This document shows positions 42,720-49,418 of a DNA stretch of 49,418 nucleotides, piece after piece. Below the pieces are notes generated by a model, which searched no databases, was not told the DNA's origin, and worked only from the letters and a program-made list of their open reading frames with translations. The DNA lies in IMG/VR virus record IMGVR_UViG_3300025128_000066, positions 1 to 49,418 of that record; one strand, written 5' to 3'. The DNA is from a virus. The position numbers and the translations under genes were made by a program. The stretch's first letter is position 1, and each line of letters begins with the position of its first letter.

Positions 42720-42979
42720 TATTCTGCCGGAAAAGATTTACCATATTCAGTTTCCATATCAGATGGGTCTAACGCCTTTATGGTTTCTTTTTTCTCTTCT
42801 TTATTCGGCCAGTTTGTATCTATATCAGAATTTAGGCGCGCTCGCATAGAAGCTTCAAGAGTTGTGTTTAGGTGACCCGTAATCCAAGCTGTAATAGTGT
42901 CAGATGGAGAAGCGCTTTCAGCAATGAGTTTGGTCACTTCCGTTTTTTGATTGTCTGTTAAATTTACTGAATAAGCCAT
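42719..42979 (-). CDS. Small protein downstream of fibre genes (86 aa)
   Basis: It begins MAYSVNLTDNQKTEVTKLIA, continues SDTITAWITGHLNTTLEASM and ends acidic (ETEYGKSFPAE). It is mostly predicted helical. Its leader, including the ribosome site CGGAG, is identical over 27 bases to that of the 820-aa fibre gene. It is separated from that fibre gene by only 23 bases. A small fibre-associated chaperone or a virion protein is plausible from place only. I do not recognise a family. Confidence 0.65.
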   Translation of the reverse strand: MAYSVNLTDNQKTEVTKLIAESASPSDTITAWITGHLNTTLEASMRARLNSDIDTNWPNKEEKKETIKALDPSDMETEYGKSFPAE

Positions 42980-43001
42980 TTTTTATTTACTCCGTTTTAT
43001 T
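42975..43001 (-). repeat. 27-bp leader repeat, copy 1
   Basis: The 27 bases spanning the first codons and ribosome site of the 86-aa gene are identical to 45461-45487, upstream of the 820-aa fibre gene. In the reading direction they hold CGGAGTAAATAAAAAATG. This suggests duplication or recombination at gene starts. Confidence 0.85.
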
Positions 43002-43002
43002 T

Positions 43003-45465
43003 TTAAGCTGATTCTAAGGATGTGATCTTAGCTTCTGCCGCCTCAAGGCGGGTTGTTACTTCTTGCAGGGCTTTGACCAGAATCGGAGCGAATGCGTCTT
43101 TGTACGCTTTTCGCATTGTCGGTTCGTGATCCTTCGCTGCAACTTTGACATCACCAATCGCCTTGCCTTCGGGTATGTCATCATCCGCGATATATAACTG
43201 TTCCACGATTGAGTTCTCTGGAGCAATGTCATGCTCCGAAACTAAAGCAGGAAAAACAGTTTCAAGTTCTTGAGCGATGAACCCAATCTTCTTTTCACCA
43301 ACTTTAGTGGGGTGATACTCTGGTGTCCACTCATAATTGCGAACCTGCAATCGCATTAAATCCGCGAGTTTATCAGACGCATCAACAATATTTGTTTTCA
43401 ACCGCTCATCGGAAGTCAACGTCCCTGCATCCGCAGTCCAGACATCGCCATCAGAGTAGATGTAATTTCTGACTGCCGTTCCGTCTGAAGTTATCAAAAA
43501 GTTTTGTGTATTATTATCTGGAGTCACTCCGCTATATTCCAGCGCAAGTATATTTCCACTGGAATTTTTCTGAGTGAACCTTGCTGCTCGACCTCCAGAA
43601 GAATCTATCGACACATCCAGATAATCTGCCGGAGCGTCCGAATCGCCAATATGAACAAGGCCACCTCGCGGTTGTAAAAATATATTTGATACCGTGCCGT
43701 TTTCTTGTTGGGATTGTATCCAATTATCCCACGGAGAACTTGCATACGACCCCACCGCGATTCCACTGTCACTGGCGGCTCCAGTAAAATACGCCACTCC
43801 AGCCGCGCCATCATCGGACGTTGGACTCGCGGCTGTCCCGATAACTCTGAACAATTGATTATTGTGAATTCTTACAGCCAACGTGGCATTAGTGTAAAAA
43901 CTCATAAAATCAGGGCCACCGTGATCATATTGGATAGAGCCAGCCGCACAGTTGCCAGAGTCACCAAAGAAAACATTTCCACCCGCACTTGAGCCGCTGA
44001 GAATCTGGATGCCTGACGCGCCACTACCTTCTACGACAAGCTCGTCTACGTTTGCATGAACCGATGCACTGCTATCACCAGAAAAAATATGAAGATTTCC
44101 TTCTGGTGCCGTAGTTCCTATGCCGACATTTCCACCTTCTTTTATAGTTAAACGAGCTGCAGCCGCAGTATTTTCATAAATCTGAAACGTACCTGCTGTT
44201 AATACGCCTGGGCCCATTTGCCATGCGTTGCAACTAGCGGGCGTAAAGACCATACTTGCCTCAGAATCGCCTGAGCCTTGTATCTTTACTATGTTGCCAG
44301 CACCATAAGCGTGTAATACGTTTGCTGGTGCCGCCGTGCCAATTCCGACTCGCACATTTGTAGGATCGAAGTGCAGCCCTGCGGCTGATGCGTTTGTCAA
44401 CGCTAACGTATCGCTCGCATCCCAGTATGTTATAAAAGCTTTATCTGTCGCTTGGCGAAATGCAATCTGAGGACTGCCTGTTCCACTTGCATTGCTATCT
44501 ATCGACATTGCTGATACAACACTTAAAGCTCTGTCGGGTGTATATGACCCTATACCGACACAATTCATACGAACAATACCGTTATTAAAATTGCCCACTA
44601 TTAAATCACACGTTCCATTACCAATAATCAGACAACACGAAGCAGTAGAAGCAGCTCCAGCACAGTTTCCAATAAAAACATTAGCGTTTCCGCTTGTATT
44701 TACCAACCCTGCATGATGACCGAGATATACATTATTTGCGCCACCTTGAACACCATACCCAACACAAGCACCTAAAAATACATTCTTTACACCACTTGTT
44801 TGAGCAATACCCGCTTTAGCCCCCACTATAGTGTTTTCGCTACAAAGAGCAACAGCACCTACACACGACCCAACAAAAACATTATTACAACCAGCGGCAG
44901 CTTGTGTAGCGCCAGCTTTGGTACCTATGGCGACATTATCTTGACCTTGTGTATTGGTAACCATCGCACAAGTACCAATTGAAGTATTGTTACTACATAT
45001 CGAATTGCCACCTGCAAGATAACCTACAGCAGTATTATTGTCGGCGGTAGTGGCAGATGATCCCGCAGCCCAACCAACATATGTATTTTGCGTACCAAAG
45101 GTTTGCGCGCGACCGGCGTGATATCCAATAGATACTGCTTGACTACAAGTTGTAATAGCTTGACCAGCATCCTTACCAATAAGAGTATGTTGACAACCCG
45201 TTGTAACTGCTGTACCTGCTGCATACCCCACATATGTATTATCGTGACCCACTCCTGTATCAGCCTTACCTGCACAAATACCTAAATAAGTAACCTTACA
45301 GCCAACCGCATACAAACCAGGTTGAACAAACTCACATATACCCTGTGATGTTAATCCTGTTCCACCAGCCGCAATAGCGACACTATCTGAAGATGTAAAT
45401 TGTGCAAGGCCGCAGGTGTTTCCCGAACCATCACACATTACTTTTATGGGTATTTGATTAGCCAT
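43003..45465 (-). CDS. Tail fibre-type protein with YadA-like repeats and S74 chaperone domain (820 aa)
   Basis: Likely a trimeric fibre that matures by self-cleavage. Residues about 55-300 hold YadA-head-type repeats of the form N-x-x-[VI]-G-x-x-A-G (NTYVGYAAGTAVTTG, NVFVGSCVGAVALC, NVYLGHHAGLVNTSG), unusually rich in Cys: I count 18 in the first ~312 residues. Then come VGIGTAAPANVLHAYG and VGIGTTAPEGNLHIFSG beta-helix units. From about 683 the S74 domain reads SDERLKTNIVDASDKLADLM, RNYEWTPEYHPTKVGEKKIG and FIAQELETVFPALVSEHD, with the Ser and Lys of the self-cleavage dyad present, and a coiled-coil end (LQEVTTRLEAAEAKITSLES). Cleavage before Ser would release the last ~137 residues. The base composition of the 3' half is richer in G+C than the rest of the window. 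Confidence 0.85.
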   Translation of the reverse strand: MANQIPIKVMCDGSGNTCGLAQFTSSDSVAIAAGGTGLTSQGICEFVQPGLYAVGCKVTYLGICAGKADTGVGHDNTYVGYAAGTAVTTGCQHTLIGKDAGQAITTCSQAVSIGYHAGRAQTFGTQNTYVGWAAGSSATTADNNTAVGYLAGGNSICSNNTSIGTCAMVTNTQGQDNVAIGTKAGATQAAAGCNNVFVGSCVGAVALCSENTIVGAKAGIAQTSGVKNVFLGACVGYGVQGGANNVYLGHHAGLVNTSGNANVFIGNCAGAASTASCCLIIGNGTCDLIVGNFNNGIVRMNCVGIGSYTPDRALSVVSAMSIDSNASGTGSPQIAFRQATDKAFITYWDASDTLALTNASAAGLHFDPTNVRVGIGTAAPANVLHAYGAGNIVKIQGSGDSEASMVFTPASCNAWQMGPGVLTAGTFQIYENTAAAARLTIKEGGNVGIGTTAPEGNLHIFSGDSSASVHANVDELVVEGSGASGIQILSGSSAGGNVFFGDSGNCAAGSIQYDHGGPDFMSFYTNATLAVRIHNNQLFRVIGTAASPTSDDGAAGVAYFTGAASDSGIAVGSYASSPWDNWIQSQQENGTVSNIFLQPRGGLVHIGDSDAPADYLDVSIDSSGGRAARFTQKNSSGNILALEYSGVTPDNNTQNFLITSDGTAVRNYIYSDGDVWTADAGTLTSDERLKTNIVDASDKLADLMRLQVRNYEWTPEYHPTKVGEKKIGFIAQELETVFPALVSEHDIAPENSIVEQLYIADDDIPEGKAIGDVKVAAKDHEPTMRKAYKDAFAPILVKALQEVTTRLEAAEAKITSLESA
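44565..45300 (-). repeat. YadA-like coding repeats in the 820-aa fibre
   Basis: This segment encodes about ten units of roughly 22-25 residues, each with the core N-x-x-[VI]-G-x-x-A-G, several with an added Cys next to the Gly (GSCVG, GACVG, GNCAG, GTCAM). The units vary at the other positions, so the DNA is not an exact tandem repeat. Limits are approximate. Confidence 0.7.
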
Positions 45466-45487
45466 TTTTTATTTACTCCGTTTTATT
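45461..45487 (-). repeat. 27-bp leader repeat, copy 2
   Basis: The second copy of the leader repeat, spanning the start codon and ribosome site of the 820-aa fibre gene. It is identical to 42975-43001 over 27 bases, then diverges (AAATC against TTTAAG on the plus strand). Confidence 0.85.
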
Positions 45488-45507
45488 AAATCTATTCTTT
45501 TATACTG

Positions 45508-48500
45508 TTATGCTGCCTCTAAGATTGTTATTTTTGTTTCTGCAGCCTCAAGCCTCACGGTTAACTCTTGTACTGCCGCTGTTAGCACCGGCACTAATTT
45601 GGCATTATCCATTGATTGATACCAATCTACCTCGTGCGATGCTTTCCACGTACTATCAATCGGGTATTTACCGTCCGTCTTGCCGTCTTGCCAAAGTGCC
45701 TCACTCACATTCTTTTCAATCTTTGTTCCATCAGCCGCCAATATCACGTTCTCAACTATGCACCGCTCGTCTTTAGTGCCAGAAACCGCTTCGGGCACAA
45801 TGCTATCGACTTCGTGTGCGATAAACCCATCGGTTATTACATCTGGATCGACCTTCCAATTAAATCGCCGCGGCTTCAGTTGAGCTACGCGGTCAGTTGC
45901 ATTAATAAGATCTACAATGTTTTCTTTGAGGCGATAGTCAGATGCCGACTCATACGATGTTGCGCTTGTGCTTATGCTTACTTGACCCACATAGGTATCG
46001 TTATATCTAAATCCTTGAATAGTTCCCGTAGCAGACATACTCACATACAGCACCGCGCTTCCCGCCGCTCCATAAAGTGTACCGCCCGCACCACTCATTA
46101 ACCATCCAGGATCAGATGCACCAGAACCAGTATTTGTCCTACTGAGAAAGAACGCACCATTCGATTTGACTTGAAGCACGTCATTGCCGGCGCCAGCAAC
46201 GGCCAATACTGGGTTTGTAGCGGTGCTGGTACCAGTATGATTTATGAAGACCGTTGGACCATCCTCCTGATTGTTTTCAAATCGGGCCGCATAAGTGCCT
46301 GCTGTTGTTTGCATTACATGGAAAAGGGCGCACGCTGTCGCCGTGTTTATGCCGATATTGCCCGTTGCCGAATCAATCCGCATCCGCACTGTACCATAAG
46401 AAGACCCTGGCGTAGCACCTGTATAAAATCCCAGATCTTCATAGCTGGAAATTGAGCCGAAGCCAGCGGAATCTGCCCGTAAAATAAGACCATCAATACT
46501 ATTGGACCGCAAGACAACTCCAGTTTGACTTGCTCCAGTTCTTTCAAATCGTGCGGAAGGAACGGTACCTGTAGTCGTGTCGGTCCCTGCTTCTACATGA
46601 AGCTGAACATCGGGTGCCGTAGTTCCGATGCCGACATAGCCCGCACTGGTGATCCGCATCCGCTCCGTGTCATTGGTACCAAAGTACATCGCATCATTTT
46701 GGCTATTAACTATTCTAAATTCATTGTTAGCCGTACTACCCTTTCCTATATACCCCAACCGCGTTGCTCCATCTGTCGAGCCGTAAAATCCCAGTGACGG
46801 CTCGCTCGCAGTCGTGCTCGCGCTTGGGTCTGTTATTCGCACTGGAACACCGGGAGTCACAATCACTTCAAGCGCACCAGAAGGCGAGGTCGTGCCGATG
46901 CCGACTTTACCCGTCTCGTCAATAGTGGTTCTTACAGTTCCAGCTGTAGCGAATTGTAAAAATTTACCAGAATCAGCCGATGATATTATTCCAGCCCCTC
47001 CTGTAGATCCGACTGCTATATCTCCACCATCAGTATCCTCAACACCAATATTTAATGTATTGCAGGTATTGTGGGTTGCTGCCCATAATGCCGCAGTTCC
47101 CGCTTTCCCTATTTTTACGGTATTACCTGTGCCAGTAACATCTAAAAGAGTAGCTGGCGCACCAGTTCCAATGCCAACAAGACCAGCATTTGATATCGTC
47201 AGAGCAGTAGACCAAGTAATATCCGCTCCCGCTGTACCCGATGCCGCATATCTAAACGCATGCGTTCCGGAATCTTGATAATAATTTGAGGCTTGATCAG
47301 TGCTAATATATTCCCAAGAACCGTCTTCATCATACTGGGCATTTTGAGAGATCTGTAAGCTTTTACTCGAACCTACAGTTTTATTTCCCCACAATACAGC
47401 ATTACCACCTATTTGTAATACAGAAGTGTCAGCAGCATGAGTAACAACTGAAGTAGTTCCAATACCAACAAGACCGCAAGTTATATCGCCTACTAAAATA
47501 GGAACTGCATTACCAATATATAATCTATTACTTTGAGTGGTGCAAGCGCAACCTGCTCTATAACCAATAAAAACATTTCCAGAACCAGTTGAAGCTGCTA
47601 CGCCAGCATGGGAGCCAACAAATGTATTAGTAGTCGCACCCTTTTGAGCATGACCAGCACACGTTCCTACAACAGTATTATTAGTGCCAGCGCATTCGTT
47701 ATATAACGACCAAGCGCCAAGAGCCAAATTACCTGCACAAGTCAATACACAACGACCTGAGCCAGTTCCAATTAGCACCGTATCTGTTGCAGTAGTCATG
47801 CATAAGCCAGCACTACTACCCATAACAACTATATTAGAAGGTGTAGTAGCATTATAGCCAGCGTTTCCACCAATTAAAACAATCTTCGCCCCACCAGCAG
47901 CTACATTACCGCCAGCACTACAACCAATAATTGTGCAGTCACCAGAAAAAGAACTTGGTACAGATGAAACGCCTGTTAATTGACTACCATCACCAAAATA
48001 ACACCCTTTAATAGCAAGGCAGCATATACAGCAAACATTTTCATCACAACCGTTTAATGTACCGCCCAAACAAGGAGAGCCATCATTTGCTACTTGATTT
48101 CCAATACTACCACCTGCAAGTGAAATAGGGTCAGAAGTGCTTCCATCGCACATTAGAAAGGGAACGCAAGTATTCGCACCATTAATACAAACCACCGTAG
48201 CATCATTAGTGCTATCATCTACAACACAACCCACATCTGTAACAACAAAGTTAAGACCTGTTCGCTGCGTTTCTGCCACTCCAGCATCTTCTATTGTATG
48301 ACCGGCGGCTTCACCCAAATAACCTGCAGCACAAATACAACCATTGACACACATAAGTATTTGACTAGTTGCACCTCCATTATCTACATCAAGCAGAACC
48401 TGTGGTGTTGCTGTGCCTATACCTATTTTATCTGCTGAACCATCAACAAAAAATAAATTAGCGCATGTGTCACCTTCTATTCTAAAATCAACCGCAGCGC

Positions 48501-49158
48501 CAGCTTCATTAAAGATAGCAGCGCCTCTTACATCTAAAAGAGCGCCAGGTGCATCAGTTCCAATTCCAAAATTACCCGATGTATCAAAAGCCCCAACCGT
48601 TGCAGAGTTTGTTCTAAAACCAAACTTACTATTCGTAGTGGTTCCGATTGAACCCGAAGAAGATTCACTAATAATTTTTGTTGCAATACTATTTGTAGCC
48701 TCCGTAATAACCACACCACCCGAAGAAGAATTTTGATAGGAGATATCAAGAGCATTACTTGCACTCGCTTTACCTATACCTACTGCTCCTACAGGAGTAA
48801 TAGATAACGCTGTTTTTTCAGCTGCGGTTCCACCGGCTGGACCACCACACGCATTTGTAATCATAAAAGAATCGCTTGCTGTACCTGACAACTTTAAATT
48901 CCAATATGGATTTGCATCATTGTTTAGATAAAGATTGATATCGCCATCTGTATTAGTGGTGTTAAAATAAGCACTTATATCGTTAGCTGATTGTGCTGTC
49001 ATTAAGCCAAGAGGAGTTACAGTGGTACCTGCCCCCGCATCCGTAACCGAAAACGCAGTTGTAGCGGTTAGTCCTTCAGCCGAAAACTTTTGGCTAGTGT
49101 CTAAATTTGGTGGCTTTACTGCAGACGATTGGAGTTGTATGTCACTGACTAGTGCCAT
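45508..49158 (-). CDS. Large tail fibre-type protein with YadA-like repeats and S74 chaperone domain (1216 aa)
   Basis: The larger of two S74 fibres. The N-terminus MALVSDIQLQSSAVKPPNLD is followed by repeated 'VGIGT.....LDV' beta-helix units (FGIGTDAPGALLDVRG, IGIGTATPQVLLDVDN). Near 370-395 lies a dense Cys cluster, CDENVCCICCLAIKGC, directly before FGDGSQLTGV, a motif common in phage fibres. Cys-containing YadA-like repeats lie at about 400-556 (NTVVGTCAGHAQKG, NTFVGSHAGVAAST, NVFIGYRAGCACTT). More beta-helix units follow, then the S74 domain from about 1071: SDYRLKENIVDLINATDRVA, RRFNWKVDPDVITDGFIAHE and VDSIVPEAVSGTKDE, with catalytic Ser and Lys present, and a coiled-coil end nearly the same as in the 820-aa protein (LTVRLEAAETKITILEA). 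Start supported by GGGGAG, 9 bases before ATG. Confidence 0.87.
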   Translation of the reverse strand: MALVSDIQLQSSAVKPPNLDTSQKFSAEGLTATTAFSVTDAGAGTTVTPLGLMTAQSANDISAYFNTTNTDGDINLYLNNDANPYWNLKLSGTASDSFMITNACGGPAGGTAAEKTALSITPVGAVGIGKASASNALDISYQNSSSGGVVITEATNSIATKIISESSSGSIGTTTNSKFGFRTNSATVGAFDTSGNFGIGTDAPGALLDVRGAAIFNEAGAAVDFRIEGDTCANLFFVDGSADKIGIGTATPQVLLDVDNGGATSQILMCVNGCICAAGYLGEAAGHTIEDAGVAETQRTGLNFVVTDVGCVVDDSTNDATVVCINGANTCVPFLMCDGSTSDPISLAGGSIGNQVANDGSPCLGGTLNGCDENVCCICCLAIKGCYFGDGSQLTGVSSVPSSFSGDCTIIGCSAGGNVAAGGAKIVLIGGNAGYNATTPSNIVVMGSSAGLCMTTATDTVLIGTGSGRCVLTCAGNLALGAWSLYNECAGTNNTVVGTCAGHAQKGATTNTFVGSHAGVAASTGSGNVFIGYRAGCACTTQSNRLYIGNAVPILVGDITCGLVGIGTTSVVTHAADTSVLQIGGNAVLWGNKTVGSSKSLQISQNAQYDEDGSWEYISTDQASNYYQDSGTHAFRYAASGTAGADITWSTALTISNAGLVGIGTGAPATLLDVTGTGNTVKIGKAGTAALWAATHNTCNTLNIGVEDTDGGDIAVGSTGGAGIISSADSGKFLQFATAGTVRTTIDETGKVGIGTTSPSGALEVIVTPGVPVRITDPSASTTASEPSLGFYGSTDGATRLGYIGKGSTANNEFRIVNSQNDAMYFGTNDTERMRITSAGYVGIGTTAPDVQLHVEAGTDTTTGTVPSARFERTGASQTGVVLRSNSIDGLILRADSAGFGSISSYEDLGFYTGATPGSSYGTVRMRIDSATGNIGINTATACALFHVMQTTAGTYAARFENNQEDGPTVFINHTGTSTATNPVLAVAGAGNDVLQVKSNGAFFLSRTNTGSGASDPGWLMSGAGGTLYGAAGSAVLYVSMSATGTIQGFRYNDTYVGQVSISTSATSYESASDYRLKENIVDLINATDRVAQLKPRRFNWKVDPDVITDGFIAHEVDSIVPEAVSGTKDERCIVENVILAADGTKIEKNVSEALWQDGKTDGKYPIDSTWKASHEVDWYQSMDNAKLVPVLTAAVQELTVRLEAAETKITILEAA
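47490..47958 (-). repeat. YadA-like coding repeats in the 1216-aa fibre
   Basis: About six units of 22-26 residues with the N-x-x-[VI]-G-x-x-A-G core are encoded here, several with Cys (GTCAG, RAGCAC, GLCMT, GRCVL). They match the repeat type of the neighbouring 820-aa fibre. Limits are approximate. Confidence 0.65.
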
Positions 49159-49269
49159 TCGCCCGATCTCCCCTTAGTTAAAGATGATTACTAGCTAATA
49201 GAGGTTTCATACTCATTCACATAGCATCCGTCAATCGTTGGAATAGTATTTCATATAATAAATAGTATC

Positions 49270-49418
49270 TTACTCTTCGTTTGTATCTTCTTCTTCAGTT
49301 TCTTTTTTACTTTCTTCTTTAACTATAGTTAATTCTTCATTTACCAAAGCACATTCTGCTCGCACCATTGCTAATTCATTTAAAACTATATTTCTTTGGT
49401 CTATCAATTGATTAATAA
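49270..49418 (-). CDS. Acidic coiled-coil protein, C-terminal part (runs off the right edge)
   Basis: The frame is open from the right window edge to TAA at 49270. The visible 48 or so residues read INQLIDQRNIVLNELAMVRA, then ECALVNEELTIVKEESKK and an acidic end ETEEEDTNEE. The heptad pattern suggests a coiled coil. The start lies outside the window unless the internal ATG is used. It is followed by a 111-base gap before the 1216-aa fibre gene, in which I see a small palindrome (ATTAGCTAGTAAT) but no clear promoter or terminator. Function unknown. Confidence 0.6.
   Translation of the reverse strand, partial: INQLIDQRNIVLNELAMVRAECALVNEELTIVKEESKKETEEEDTNEE

Noticed and set aside
43003-49158. 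Tandem YadA-like repeats considered as a DNA-level tandem repeat or phase-variation array
   Set aside because: The units vary in length and sequence at DNA level; the periodicity is in the protein and fits a beta-prism fibre.
49159-49269. Possible promoter or attachment site in the gap before the large fibre gene
   Set aside because: Only a short palindrome (ATTAGCTAGTAAT) and AT-rich sequence are seen; nothing specific enough to call.

Overview
The window is a 49.4 kb stretch of late structural genes from an AT-rich contractile-tailed phage (T4-like myovirus style), most likely marine. Every supported gene is on the minus strand, so transcription runs from position 49418 towards 1. The case for a phage rests on a recognisable tail set: sheath, 164-residue tube protein, zinc-ribbon gp26-like chaperone, tape measure, gp53-like LysM protein, gp27-like hub ends, gp5-like OB-fold protein, gp25-like protein and gp6-like wedge protein. 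A gp55-like late sigma factor is also present. The marine assignment is an inference from family resemblance and composition; the host cannot be read from the sequence.

Layout in the direction of transcription. (1) 49270-42719: the end of an acidic coiled-coil protein, then two large tail-fibre-type proteins (1216 and 820 aa). Each fibre has cysteine-rich YadA-like head repeats and a C-terminal S74 intramolecular chaperone domain. A small protein and a terminator-like hairpin follow. (2) 42623-37310: a tightly overlapping sugar/glycan island made of a GT9 heptosyltransferase-like protein, two GT2 glycosyltransferases, a NodU/Kae1-type carbamoyltransferase lacking the usual C-terminal half, an Hc1-type histone-like mini-protein, an HldE/RfaE-type PfkB sugar kinase and a small coiled-coil protein. 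(3) 37099-28164: sheath, tube, gp26-like protein followed by an ORF with no usable start codon (probable frameshift extension), a strong hairpin, a small basic protein and a 1443-aa tape measure. (4) 28154-14183: baseplate proteins, including a 2084-aa hub-like protein, with a sigma-like gene inside the operon. (5) 14170-305: peripheral baseplate and adhesin-like proteins with DNRLRE-like, gpI-like, LamG and Ig-like modules, plus a methyltransferase-fold protein. Three neighbouring proteins share a C-terminal module. (6) 1-204: the start of an unrecognised gene.

The structural genes would build a long contractile tail with an elaborate baseplate and at least two self-processed trimeric fibres. 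The glycan island could modify host surface polysaccharide or decorate virion proteins. The sigma-like protein would direct late transcription of this region. The strongest non-routine signals are the start-less frameshift ORF at 32863-33093, the glycan island with its half-length carbamoyltransferase and histone-like gene, the cysteine-rich fibre repeats, and the sigma gene lodged between baseplate genes. No tRNA, CRISPR array, insertion sequence or plus-strand gene was seen, and no gene-free stretch exceeds 300 bases.
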